A DNA stretch of 64,000 nt from Ulota crispa (lineage: Eukaryota > Streptophyta > Bryopsida > Orthotrichales > Orthotrichaceae). The stretch lies in assembly GCA_963920765.1 (NCBI GenBank), contig OY987243.1, forward strand, positions 22,625,419 through 22,689,418. Reading direction: 5' to 3'. Position 1 is the first letter of the stretch; each line of letters opens with the position of its first letter. The position numbers and the translations under genes are program-made. Of the stretch, positions 48,142-59,228 are shown piece after piece. A model generated the notes under the pieces. That model worked only from the letters and a program-made list of their open reading frames with translations, made no database searches and was not told the origin of the DNA.

Positions 48142-49488
48142 TCATTTCATTGTCATTAACTTGTCAATCACACCTCCTTGGTTATTTGACCTTAACGCCA
48201 AGATAACATTACGTATATTTGGACTATTGAGATCATGGAAGCGGTCCATGAGTTTGTTCCTGCCGTTTGCATCAAGCATAATTTTTTCACCATCACCGTT
48301 GTGGTACAAGTGATTGGCGAGGAACTCATTGCTAGCAGCTAATGCAATGGTCAAAGCTGTTGCTTTAGAAGTTTTAGCTACTTGGGTTGCAATGAGATTG
48401 CGGATTTTGTTCACCGCATCCCTGTATAAACCATTAGCAACAGGGTGATCGTGACTCCCTAAATGAATAGCTGCCCATATCATTCTAACATTTTTGCTGT
48501 ACACGTAATACAATCGTGCATTGCATATTTTGACGCAAATAGGGGCTGTTTTGCAAACCTTGCAGAGTATAGTGCAATCTTTTGGAGGGACATCACCCAC
48601 TCGAAATGCTGATGTTGAGCTACCAGTCCACTCTGTCTCGTTACGATGGCCAGCTCTGGCTACAAACTCACAGCTTGCAATGACACATGCTAAATGACCG
48701 ACACAATTAGTAAACCAAAAAGTCATATTACTATCATTGTGGATATATGTAGTCTTCAGTTTACACCACAAGTGACCATCATATCTTTTCTCCATACCTT
48801 CTAAGTTTTTGGCAGAAGTTGCTGCAGCTCCAAAATGACATGGGGGGAGTTCAAAAATCACGTTGCAATCATAAGATGGGGGCAAATAATCTACACAATG
48901 ATGCTTCAGAACAGAATAGTTAAACAAAGACAGTTCACTTCTATGGCGATGCATACCCGCCAACTTCTTTAAACACTCTACAATACTAAGACGCTTGGTA
49001 TTTGGGTGAAGTGGAGGTCATGAATGGTTTGACGGTGTTCCAATGCTAGATAAAGTAATGGGCTTTGAGGACTCTAAAGCTTCTACAGGATGGATATCCT
49101 CAGATAGTGAAAATTTAGATGGAACGTCATTGCCACTAACCTTGCCCTTGGATTCACTAGACAACTCAAGAATGGAAGGAAGCTTTTCTAATTTGATAGG
49201 TTTAAGAAGGAGGTCTGTTGTGTCAACAAAATCTTCATGTTCAACAGTAGCTAAACGAAGCACAAACAATATGTAGGGCATATCCACGCTAGAACCACTC
49301 GAATTATGACTTGGCTTGTTAGTAGAGATCGAAGCAGTCACCAATGGAACACCATACACCCGAAATGATCTAGCGTATAAGTTCTAGAACTCAAAAGCAC
49401 TCTCTGCGGTTTTCAACATTGGAATGCACTCGAGCAAAACTCCATCAGTTGACCTACTCTCCTCCTCAATGTAAATAGATGCCTCCAT
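48142..49488 (-). pseudogene. Transposase N-terminus: FAR1-like start and zinc-binding region
   Basis: The start resembles FAR1-type modules (AESAFEF, a stop, then NLYARSF). After an acidic Ser-rich linker and a TGA at 49,018 the frame continues through …CHFGAAATSAKNLEGM… into a Cys/His region: FTNCVGHLACVIASCEF, then CKVCKTAPICVKICNARLYY and finally IHLGSHDHPV. The closing C…H-x-H pattern is that of WRKY-GCM1/FLYWCH-type DNA-binding domains found at the front of MULE transposases. A helical segment follows (ATALTIALAASNEFLANHLY). The uninterrupted frame 48,142–48,963 is 273 codons. Confidence 0.75.
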
Positions 49489-52216
49489 GAGACAAAATCG
49501 AACATGCAAGAGGTGATTTGACACTGGCTTTACCAAGAGCATCTAGTGGAAGAACTAGAGGGATCACGTGGCCGTTTGCCCATATCAAAGCCATACTGAT
49601 GAAACAACGCACTACCAAAACAACACGTTAGACATTGGGTCCACTGAACAGTACAAGAGTGAAGTGAATGACAATGAGAGAACTGAAATGTAGACAATAT
49701 TGACATATGTGATAGGGAATGCACCCAACATAGAAGATATCAAAAGCAATAGGACAGGTAGGTTGCGATATTGAGATAGAGTAGGCTCATAATGAAAAAC
49801 GGTTACTAAATCCAAGAAAGCAAGACTTATTTCAAAGATATGCACGCAATGAGTTCAAAAGAGAGTGGCTGGTCGGTATTTATTGCCTTGTCAAGCAAAT
49901 ATTTGAATCACATGGACACCATATCAGTGACAATTACAGGTTTAATGAAAACCGTCGCAACTGTATAGAGAGGAGGCGGAACCCAAATTTGGTAGAGGAA
50001 CGTAAGTTGGTTTTTTGTGGAAGAAAAAAATGTCTGATGATTCTGCAAACTGTAATGATGGTCAGCCACGTCAATAAGAGTGGGTATACTAGGACCAATC
50101 TTGTATTCAAAATCTTGTAATAATGCTTTCATGGTGGCGGTGTAAAAGCAAACGAGAGATATGCAGAGATTGAGAACATCCGAGCAGCTATACTTCTGGA
50201 TCTTGTACACTAGTGTCTTCAAACCCACTATTCCACAATTGAAACTGTAGATACGTTTTCCAGTAGAGGATTTGTAATCTCTCATACTTCAATACAGTGA
50301 ATTTATAAGGAGTTAGAGTTATTGACCACCCATTTGTCAGACATGGTACATTGTATGTAAAAAATTCCCGTCAGTTCAGTACATTAGGTTTGGAAATAAT
50401 AATTCCCGCACTTGTTTCTAGAAGAGATACGTCAGCCCAAATTTTGAATCTATGCATCTCCGTGAAGAGCTAGGAACTTTAGAGTTCTCAAAGTATTTTA
50501 AATTGTCCATTTTAATTTACGCAAGCAATCTTTATAAGAACCTTGTCATTTGTAACAGTATGGTAGCACTAGCGATGGCGTCTTATCCTTGTTGGGCTTA
50601 GAAGGTTCTTTCACTTGAGAAGTTTGATTTTGCAAACAAAATTGCAAAATAGAGCACTAGACCTATCATGAAAGACACAATCTAGAAGGAACCTATTCAA
50701 ACGTCAACTTCAAATGAGACAGAATCTGAAGAGGAGGTATTTCTGTTTTGCATTGATCCGGACACGCCCTTTACCATTCTTAGTTAAGATCATGTGTAAT
50801 TAGTTCTAGTATTGTGGGAATTGTGCCTCTACTATTGGTCATGCCGTAACCCGTAGGATGTTGGCGACAACCACATACTTGTAGGAAACATTCGCAAATC
50901 TGATCTTATAATTAAATTGAGGAGATAAACATTTTGCAAGGATGTTGCCGTAATGGTCATCAGTAACGCATGATGAACTATATGAAATGAAATTGCACAT
51001 TGATTAGCACACCTTTTGCTTTATGAATTCCTAAGATGTTATTGTGGACGCAACAGCAATTGTAACTATACTCCAAGAACTGATGATTAAATAGAAATGA
51101 AAATTGACTCATGAGCAAAGGAAACTAAGAGTGAATGAAATTTACAAATACATGGAGCATGGTTTCACAAATGTTTGAGAATATTGTATAGCCGATTAGT
51201 AATATAGTCTATGATAATGGAAATGCCCTTCAGCGGAACCAAAAAACCAATAATTAAACTCATAAAATCATGAAGTAACTGGCCCTAAACAGAATATATG
51301 GGCACCGACCTGTTGTTGCATTTCATCGCGTTGATGTCAAAACCCTAGATAAACAAGGTTCCATCCAGAAAGTGGATACAAGTCCAAGCCCTCCTGGATG
51401 CATTATGATCATTGGCTATCCCTCGCGATCACGTCACCAGCGTGCATGCAGCATTCCCCTGAAACTGCCGCCGTTTGTAACGCCGCATTTCTCCCGCTTC
51501 CATGTTACTCTCTTCTCCCCTTGCGCTGGTTGCTCCAATGCTGTTCAAGTGTATTGAGCGCCATAGTTAGGTTTGAAAGTCATTTTCAATCAGCGTGACA
51601 CTCTAGAAGTACTGCCGCATTCTCTAGCAACAGGGCTGTCGAGGATGATTGCCGACGGTGGTCGATGATCCAAGGGTTCTTTTGAGGCCGACTATACGCA
51701 AACTCTTCTGGCGCTGTTGTCTCTCCAGAAGCCAGAGGGCGAATCCTTTTGACCTAATTCTTCACTGATTTCTGAATTTTCCTGTAAATATGAGAGGGAG
51801 ACAAATATGTAGGAATGGAGGCACTGCTGCTACGTGTGAGCAGTGCTGTGTCAAGTGATGCAATTTGGAGATTAGTAGAATTGTGTGTCTTACTGTTCTT
51901 AGCTGTGGGCGACTCAACTGCAAGCCAACCTTCGTAGTACCTTCCCATGTATGTAACCATTGCTCTGTGATGGTTGTCTTTTTGGTATCGTGGCTTTTTC
52001 ATTGACCATGTCAAGATCGACCTAGTAAAAAAAATTTTGAGAGGACGTTGAAAGTAAGTCACTTGAAGCTTGAATATCGTGATTCTTGCTATAATGAATT
52101 CCCTTGCTGTACGTCCCTATACTATGCCGGGTTGTCCCAACAATATTACTCAATTGGACAAGGGCTCCTTTGTCCACCCTGTAGAGCCATTAAAATTGTA
52201 CGTTTTCTTTTGCAGG
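49489..52216. promoter_or_regulatory. Central divergent region of the transposon
   Basis: About 2.7 kb between the start of the transposase (minus) and the first supported exon of the methyltransferase gene (plus). By position it should hold promoters and first exons of both. I see an AAACCCTAGA word near 51,342 (telo-box-like, common in plant promoters). An unrecognised 125-codon minus frame lies at 49,908–50,285; it has no domain I know and could be a small third gene, an upstream exon or chance. Confidence 0.4.
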
Positions 52217-53106
52217 TGGACGCAGTGCCCAAAGCAATGACAAGAACAAGAAATTCTTGGAAGACTGCAGTAGTGGATTCTGAATCTGAGAACGATAGGT
52301 TGCAGCAACGGCCGATAGGTCGTAGCAACGGCCGATAAAAGCATTTGTGGACCTAGATGTGCAAGTCTTTGCTTCGGCAATTGACATTCCAAGTGAATGA
52401 GATGACGCCAAAATGCTGCTAGCAAATAAAAGTTGTGAGGTGGATTCTAGCATGCCCTCACCAATTGTAGACAAACATGACATTACTCTCAGCGGGTCCT
52501 ATATTGGTGAGACCAAGAACTCCGTATTTTCATTTGCGTGTTCCATAATGTAGTCGACGGTGTAAAGCATCCAATTTTGCTGAAGCCGAAGAGGTCATTT
52601 TAATTGTTGAGAACATGACATCAGTATTGGACGTTTGTTATTGTAGATGACACTCACGGGGCTTAGCCAAGCCCTGACGGGGATTGAACTTAGCGTTTGG
52701 AGGAGGTGACGTCCATTGGGCTAAGCCAGATTAGAACGGATATATGCACCCCGCCAACAAAGGAGATGACTCAATTTGAATTTGGCAAAGAAGATAATGT
52801 AGAGAGGGTTATGGAGGAGGAGGCCAATGAGGAAGAAGCTAAGCTCCTCAAAAATGACCTGAGGCGCATGCAGAAAGTGGACGCCATTGCAACAATAGCA
52901 AGCCTTTGAATGAAATTAGAGGCTGTGTTTCGGTTTTGAGTGCCATTGATTCGTCTAGTACCAATGCCAATGGTGAGGCCAAATTTATTGAGCAATGTGA
53001 CCAAATTGGAGAATGAATTTGTCCATGGCTATTAGGACGGTTCATCTGTCTTTTACATATCCACAACCAATGAGCTAGGGGAGAGCAGTGAGTTCACGCA
53101 AAGGAA
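52217..53106 (+). pseudogene. N-terminal acidic region of the ParB–methyltransferase gene
   Basis: An acceptor TTTTGCAG precedes 52,217. The first ATG in frame is at 52,237 (MTRTRNSWKTAVVDSESEND). Further fragments in shifting frames look coding: KAFVDLDVQVFASAIDIPSE, EVDSSMPSPIVDKHDITLS, a Glu-rich stretch at 52,790–52,860 (VMEEEANEEEAKLL) and VFYISTTNELGESSEFTQR at 53,045–53,105. Frames change several times, so exon limits are not fixed and decay is advanced here. Confidence 0.45.
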
Positions 53107-53363
53107 ATGTCATCTTGGGGAACATTTTGGAATGCAAAGAACACCACTTTCAAAGAGACCGTTGGTCAGCATCTAGAGCTCTTGTACCTGATGAACCTGA
53201 AGCTCTATGTTTGTGATGGAAATCACAGAAGACTTGCGTGGATGAAACATATCACAATGCATCACCCCCTTGATCCGACGTGGCATATTTCAATTGACGC
53301 AATTGTACTAGAGACAAAGGGACGGAATGAGCTTGTCATGCAGGTTATGCATGACATAAATAA
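53107..53363 (+). pseudogene. Exon with ParB/sulfiredoxin-like DGNHR motif
   Basis: The open frame reads …ETVGQHLELLYLMNLKLYVC, DGNHRRLAWMKHI, then …WHISIDAIVLETKG… and QVMHDINK. The D-G-N-H-R motif followed by a short helix and strand is the signature corner of the ParB/Srx fold (compare the G-x-x-R motif of ParB). The exon ends at a consensus donor, AATAA|GTGAGT. A one-base frameshift near 53,117 separates it from the upstream TQR segment. Confidence 0.65.
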
Positions 53364-53480
53364 GTGAGTAAAAACAAGATTTCCTTTACACGATAACTGC
53401 ATGTACTCTTTTGCTATCTATTGAATGAAGGGGGCTTGCAGTTGCACCAGTAATTTGAAAGTGATTGGTTGAATGATCAG

Positions 53481-53889
53481 GCACACAGAGGACTTGCATG
53501 TGAAGACTAATTTGGTTCACACAATATACCAGGTTCAAAAGTACGGGCTTCTCCCATTGGATAAGTTTTTGGAGATGCTGCGCCCCTCTGAAGTACAAAT
53601 GTGCGCCATAATGGCGATGCAAAAAACTTGGTACTCTACTCTAGCGAAAGTCCTGACATCATTTATATATTGGATAATTCTATTGAACTCTAAACTCATA
53701 AACAAATTATGGATTTTCATCTTCTAAACATATGCATAATCTACTTGATGTAGAAGAAATGCCCCATTACGGCGTAAAGAAACATATCATGAAACCCGAG
53801 ACAACAAGGCTGGAACAGTCATGCAAAGACTTCTTTGATGAAAATTATATTCAAAACCAGCTACTTCTCTCAAACATGGAACGCATAAC
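53481..53889 (+). pseudogene. Exon after the ParB motif
   Basis: It begins after the acceptor GAATGATCAG and joins the previous exon in phase (DIN-K-HTEDLHVKTNLVHT). It reads on through YQVQKYGLLPLDKFLEMLRP to about 53,700. After a frame change the coding-like text MHNLLDVEEMPHYGVKKHI and LEQSCKDFFDENYIQ continues to a TAA at 53,889. The GC-rich minisatellite starts at once after it, so the end of this exon may have been overrun. Confidence 0.6.
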
Positions 53890-55225
53890 TTAAAGAAGTA
53901 GCGCAGATGCACGCGCCACCTAGAGCAGCATCGCCGACGACGCCGCTTCAGGTGGAGCGCGCACTCGCGCCATTTCAAGTATTCTCAGCTACCCCCACCT
54001 CCCATTAGCGGTATCCATTCTCTTGTTGATGAGTGTATCGCTCAAGAGTGGCGCAGATGCGCGCGCCACCTAGAGCAGCGTCATCGCCGACGATGCTCCA
54101 GGTGGCGTGCGCATCTGTACCACCCTTTCTATTTTGAGCTGCCCAAAGACTCCAACATAGGTATGCCTTCCCCGCCTTTTGATTATCATGTCCCAAGGTG
54201 GCGCAGATGCGCGTGCCACCTGGAGCCACATCACACTGACGCAGCTCTAGGTGGCACGCACATCCGCGCCACCCTTTCTATTTTGAGCTGCCCAAAGACT
54301 CCAACATAGGTATGCCTTCCCTGCATTTTGATTCCCCAAGGTGGCGCGGATGCACGCGCCACCTTGGATACCTCAAGCTACCCGCAACCTCCATTAGCGG
54401 TATCCCTTCACTTGTCTATGAGTGTAACGTTCCAAGGAGGCGCGGATGCGCTTGCCACTTGGAACAGCGTCGTCGCCGATGATGCTCTAGGGGGCGCACG
54501 CATCCAAGCCACCTTCAGTACCCCAAGCTACCCACAACTTCCATCAGTGGTATCCCTTCACTTGTCTATGAGTGTATTGCCCAAAGGTGGCACGCTCATC
54601 CGCGCCACCTTTTATACTTTGAGCTGCCCAAAACCTCTAATATATGTATGCCTTCCCCGCCTTTTGATTATCATGCCCCAAGGTAGCGCGGATGTGCGTG
54701 CAACATTTAGTACCCGTAGCTATCCGCAACCTCCATCTTTAATATTCTTTTGCTTGTTTTTGCGTTTATCGCCTCAAAGTGGCGCACATGCGCGTGCGAC
54801 CTTGGATACCCTAAGCTACCCGCAATTTCAATCAATGGTGTCCATTCCTAGGTATCTCAATGTACCGCTCCAAGGTGGCGCGGATGTGCGCGCCACCTGG
54901 AGTAGCATTGTTGCTGGTGCTGCTTGCAGTGGCGAGCGCATCCGCGCCACCTTGGGTACCCCAAACTACTTGCAACCTCCATCATTGATATCCATTCACT
55001 TGTCTATGAGTGTATTGCTCAAAGATCGCGCGCGCATCCGTGCCACCTTTTGTACTTTGAATTATCCGAAGCCTCCAACATAGGTATGCCTTCCCTGCTT
55101 TTTTATTATCATGCCCCACTGTGGCGCGCGCATCTGTGCCACCTTAGATATCCGTAGCTACTCGTAACCTCCATCAATGGTCTCCATTTCCAGTTGTCTG
55201 AGTGTATTGCTCCAAGGCGGCGCTG
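53890..55225. repeat. GC-rich minisatellite in the large intron, part 1
   Basis: The repeat carries GTGGCGCGGATGCGCGCGCC and its inverted form, then (GTACCC)AAGCTACCCGCAACCTCCA and CACTTGTCTATGAGTGTAT. Starts near 53,896, 54,044, 54,195, 54,339, 54,435, 54,583, 54,680, 54,776, 54,872, 55,020, 55,117 and 55,214 give steps of about 97 or 148 bp. The 51-bp difference is an optional block containing TCGTCGCCGACGA that turns the unit into a palindrome. GC content contrasts sharply with the AT-rich surroundings. The 251-codon frame at 54,328–55,083 is a translation of the ~96-bp period, not a gene I recognise. Confidence 0.85.
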
Positions 55226-57340
55226 TTGGATTAAGAGGAGCGCGCTTTAAAAACACACAGGGTATCTTGCTGCGATCATACGTTGCTGGCTAAAATTGTC
55301 TTCGGTTTTTATCTTCAATCTTTAGTCTTCCGTTGGCTTATCTTGTGATTGGCTCTAGGGATATGAAGGTCAAGATAGAGATAAGAGCCCACTAGATACG
55401 GGACGGGTAGATTGGCATAGCAGACACGAGCTGCCGTCCGTATGACAGGATCTTAAATTCAAATTCACGATCTGTTAGCCAAAATTTCAGATTGTGAGAA
55501 CAGAGCAAGTCTCGACCATGTGAGTGATCAATCCCACTTTGTCACTACGACAATAAATGAGATTAAGTTTGGTTTATCTCAAACTACCCGCAACAAAGTC
55601 TACAAAACATAATGGAAATGAATTGACAAACGAGCCTCCAAAATCGGCTAAGAATAACAAAAACACATCCCTTACATACATAAAAAATAAACCCAAAACA
55701 TTTCCCTTGAAATCTTTATATCTTCAGATCTTCAAGTCTTAATGTTTTAATAAAAACAATGGAGAAAATCACAAATAAAAAGCCATAGAAAGGCTGCAAC
55801 TTTCTATCTAGTGCCATAGATGATTCAAAGATCCAATGGCTAAATGTAATAGCAATTTGAAAAATTCTTCTAATTTTCTAAGATCACTTCAAATTTCAAC
55901 TCAATCTAAGCGGTCATCCAAAAGTTATGCGGATTCAAAGTAGAGGCTCTTCTTCCTCTTTGCAAACTAAACACTGTCTCTATAAACCTCTGTAACTTTT
56001 ATTCTACATATTACCCATAGAAATATAATATTAATTTGAAAAGATGATATTATTGGCTATAATATGTATAATTTTTTTTTTAAAATAAAACTTTGTCTAG
56101 AAATTCTAGTCAATCAAAGTGTGGGTCTCAATTTTTTAGAGAGCACCCAAACCTCCAACATCTACACGCTATAACTTCTTCAATAAGACTTCAAATGGAA
56201 TGATTGAAAATAATTTAGAAAGCTGTGACAATAAAATATCATTTTCTAAAAATTTGAGAAGAAAATTTCATACAATCCAAAAGTTGTAGCTTTTCAAAGT
56301 TTTAGCTTTTTCATAACAAAAAGGCAGCCACCTCCAATCTTTCACACTTTCATAACTTTTTCTTCTAAGCTTTAAACCTTGAGTTTAAAGACTTTTTATA
56401 AAACTAAAATTAAAGTGAACACTCTCTCAAAATCTTGTTGCAAAATGATATACAAATCATAAACTATGGCTTGTCAAAGTCTTAATCTTTCTTCATAGTT
56501 TAGTTCATTGACTCCAAAATTCAAATACTCATAACTTTTGCATCACAAGTCCAAATCAAACTTGCAAATTCATTTTGAAAAGGTAATCACACAAGAAAAA
56601 ACTCATCCAAATTTCAATTCCAAATCATGTGTATTTAGAAAGTTCCCTTATATAAAAGTTTAAGGATTTCTTCTCTCTTCCTACCAAAACTCATACACTA
56701 ACTTCCAACATACTAAGGAATCTCTTCTCCTTAATTTTGACCATACCTAAGGTAGGAAAGTGGGACACATCAGCTCATGCCTCTCTTCATCCTAATCTCA
56801 CCATAGATGCCAAACTTTTTTTTTTTTCACACCATTCCTATTCATTTTTAAATCCTTAGTATTTTTTTATTCAAACAAAGGCAAAATATATGAGCCTTCC
56901 AAAACATCTAGATAAACATATAAAAATGATTAAATTACAAAATAAATACCACCATAAAATAGCCACGTGCTTTTACGAGCATATAATAGCGTCAAACGCT
57001 TGTCTTCAGTTGCCAAATCGTAGACTTGGTTGGCTTGAGAAGCGGTCGTCTCTGGTCACTCGCCGGTCCGGGTTCGAACCCCATCAGACTCGCCGAGCGG
57101 TGATGGCGATTCACTGCTTGGCAGCTAGTGAGGCAAGAAATTGGCCCAACCAACCCATTGCCTACCTCCCTGAGCTAAACATGTGACAAGACGACGAAGC
57201 GCATTGGAATCTATGGCCATTGTTCTGTCACCAAACCGTGGTTCTCATCACGACCACCTATTTTGCCTTAACTGTTGATTTATTAAAATAAATAAAAGCA
57301 TAAATAAATAACAAGTATCTATATGATGGAGGGATCTCCA
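55226..57340. other. AT-rich insert splitting the minisatellite
   Basis: About 2.1 kb that interrupts the array: the unit breaks after GGCGGCGCTG at 55,214–55,224 and resumes with TGTGCGCGCCACC at 57,356. The insert is AT-rich, rich in ATAACTTTT-like words, and holds a tRNA-like segment near its right end. I could not identify terminal repeats or a target duplication. Confidence 0.5.
57015..57250 (+). repeat. tRNA-derived (SINE-like) segment
   Basis: A perfect pol III B box, GGTTCGAACCC, lies at 57,071–57,081. About 38 bp upstream is a degenerate A box (TGGCTTGAGAAGCGG). The segment is GC-richer than the surrounding insert. It cannot fold into a full tRNA with normal stem lengths and lacks a plausible 3' end, so I read it as a tRNA-derived SINE head rather than a tRNA gene. 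Confidence 0.5.
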
Positions 57341-57960
57341 TCAAGACAGCTTCGATGTGCGCGCCACCTAGAGTAGCGTCGTCGCCGATGCTGCTGGAAG
57401 TGGCGCACGCATTGGTGCCAATTTGTATACCACAAGCTACCCGCAACTTCTATTAGTGGTCTCCCTTCTCTTATCTATTAGTGTATCAGTCAAAGGTGGC
57501 GCGGATGCTCTTGCCAGCTAGAGTAGCATTGTTGTCGACGTTGCTCCAGGTGGCATGTGCATTTGCGCTACCTTGAGTACCCGTAGCTACACGCAACCTC
57601 TATCATTGGTATCTATTTGCTTGTTTATGAATATTTCGCTCAAAGGTGGCACGCGCAACCACGCTACTTTGGGTATCTCTAGCTATCCGGAACCTCCATC
57701 AGTAATTTCCATTCCTTCATCTATTAGTGTATCGCTCAAAGGTGGCGCGTGCATCTGCACCACCTTGGGTATTGTCAGCTATCCCTGTCCTCCATCAGTG
57801 GCAACTGTTCCTCTATCTTTGATTGTATCACTCAAATGTGGTGTGTGCATGTGCACCACCTTTTGTATTCTCAGCGGCCTTGGACCTCCTTCATTTGAAT
57901 GCTTCCGTTTCTGTTTGATTGAAGTGATCTAAGCCGATGCGGATGCACATGCCACTTAAT
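57341..57960. repeat. GC-rich minisatellite, part 2
   Basis: Continuation of the array beyond the insert. Units start near 57,491, 57,641, 57,737 and 57,833, again at ~150 and ~96 bp. It is more degenerate toward the right (GTGGTGTGTGCATGTGCACC). The block TCGTCGCCGATGC of the long unit is present once near 57,378. Confidence 0.8.
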
Positions 57961-58100
57961 CTAGCGTATTCTTGGGACGCCGATGGATTCTAGTTTTGTT
58001 TTTTTTTAATAGTATTGCCTGCTTGTATCTGAATAATTTAGATTTGTTACTTCATATTAATCGTAGCAATTTCTGATGATTGTCAATATGTTTTTTGCAG

Positions 58101-58295
58101 CAAGAGATATGTGCGGCTATGGAATACGCTTTTGGGAAGTATAATGAGGCAACAGCAAAAGAGGATTAGACTGAAAAAAGTGTTGCTGATGCTATGCATG
58201 CTAGTGCTAAGGCAAAGACCAAGAAGCTTTATGGGAAGATGATGAAGCTTGTGGCTATTGCCCACCATGCTAATGGCAAAGTTTTCCTAGAGCAG
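58101..58295 (+). pseudogene. Methyltransferase-gene exon, helical region
   Basis: Acceptor TTTTTTGCAG, then 65 codons to CAG|GTGTGT. It reads QEICAAMEYAFGKYNEAT, a TAG at ~58,167, then ADAMHASAKAKTKKLYGKMM and AIAHHANGKVFLEQ. One in-frame stop. It joins the next exon in phase. Confidence 0.6.
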
Positions 58296-58378
58296 GTGTG
58301 TATACATGTTATTTTGTTTAGACTTTATGGCATTATAGAAAATTCAAGTGGTTTATTTGATGAGCTTGTTATTTTTAG

Positions 58379-58584
58379 GTAGAGATTCATTATAGCACAA
58401 ATGAAACTCCAAAGATGACATTGGACAAGCTACAAATTGTTGCTACCTGTTATACCACTGCTTTCCATAAGACCAAATTTTTGAAGTGGTGGAACTCATC
58501 ATTGCCCTCACGAAAGGCAAGGCGATTTCCTCCAAGCCCCGTGCCTGATGACCTATTGATGCTTTTTGTGACCAAGTGCGTTTG
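58379..58584 (+). pseudogene. Methyltransferase-gene exon, intact frame
   Basis: Acceptor TATTTTTAG, donor TTTG|GTATGT. The open frame reads VEIHYSTNETPKMTLDKLQI, then HKTKFLKWWNSSLP and VPDDLLMLFVTKC. No stop. Function of this region unknown; probably helical, linking the ParB-like and methyltransferase parts. Confidence 0.65.
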
Positions 58585-58726
58585 GTATGTTGTGGTATGC
58601 TTGAATTCAAACTTGATGCTACTTTTGTGCTGTTGCATGAATTTTGTAGTTTTGATATTATTACATGGTCTTTCTGGTTCAAACATGTCATGCACATAAT
58701 TTGCTTTTGTTTGTATCTGTAATTAG

Positions 58727-58956
58727 CTTGAAGATGGTGTAGCTGCTCACTTTGTTCTGAAGAAGGACAATTTGCATGTGAATATGGCTGGTCCTCAAGA
58801 GCCTGAGATGCTTCAAGAACATATTGAAGGGTGGCGTTGAAAAATCTAGGATCAAGGGTTTTATGGGTACCTCAAAGGCGGTGGGAACTTCAAGAAGGGT
58901 GAAAGTTTTACCAAATTCAATGGATCCAAACAAGTTGTTCAACGGGTCTTGCATTG
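58727..58956 (+). pseudogene. Methyltransferase-gene exon with frameshift
   Basis: It reads LEDGVAAHFVLKKDNLHVN and EMLQEHIEG, then shifts by one base (an extra G near 58,842) into GVEKSRIKGFMGTSKAV and LPNSMDPNKLFNGSCI, ending at a GTAACT donor. Removing one G in the GGG run would restore a single frame, so this is either decay or an assembly error. Confidence 0.55.
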
Positions 58957-59228
58957 GTAACTTTTTCATATTCAGGCCGTTCATTTTGTCTTCTCTGGGC
59001 TGCCGTTCTGAGGTACGGTACCATTGGTACTGCGCCCATGATATTTTTAAATGATTTTTGGATTTATCTTGGTCCATTCCTATATCATTGCATTGGGTAG
59101 GTTTATAGTTATCTTTATAGATTGTTCATTCTCCAGTTGTCATGGAATCTTTGAGTTTTTAGTTCAATTCATTATTGTCCCCTAAACTATCATGGTGAAA
59201 TGTTGTTACTTTGATTTTGTTGTTGAAG

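Larger units (their letters stand above)
45360..49488 (-). pseudogene. Mutator-like transposase, decayed
   Basis: A single reading frame can be followed from an ATG at 49,488 to 47,523, and again from 46,766 to a stop at 45,360. In-frame stops interrupt it at 49,384, 49,018, 48,142, 48,127, 48,028, 47,752, 47,521, 45,972, 45,750 and 45,591. Domain order: FAR1-like start, Cys/His zinc-binding region, MULE-type transposase core, conserved HNKWLQ segment, C-terminal SWIM finger. The frame changes once, across 46,770–47,460, best explained by an intron. From memory, this full layout matches a MULE transposase group common in bryophyte, lycophyte, fern and conifer genomes. With ten stops it cannot make a full protein. 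It would have cut and joined the ends of the element. Confidence 0.8.

Noticed and set aside
54328..55083. 251-codon frame as a real gene
   Set aside because: It translates a ~96-bp tandem repeat within an intron; no start context, splice support or recognised domain.
57015..57100. Functional tRNA gene
   Set aside because: B box is perfect but the A box is degenerate, stems do not close and no proper acceptor end is present.
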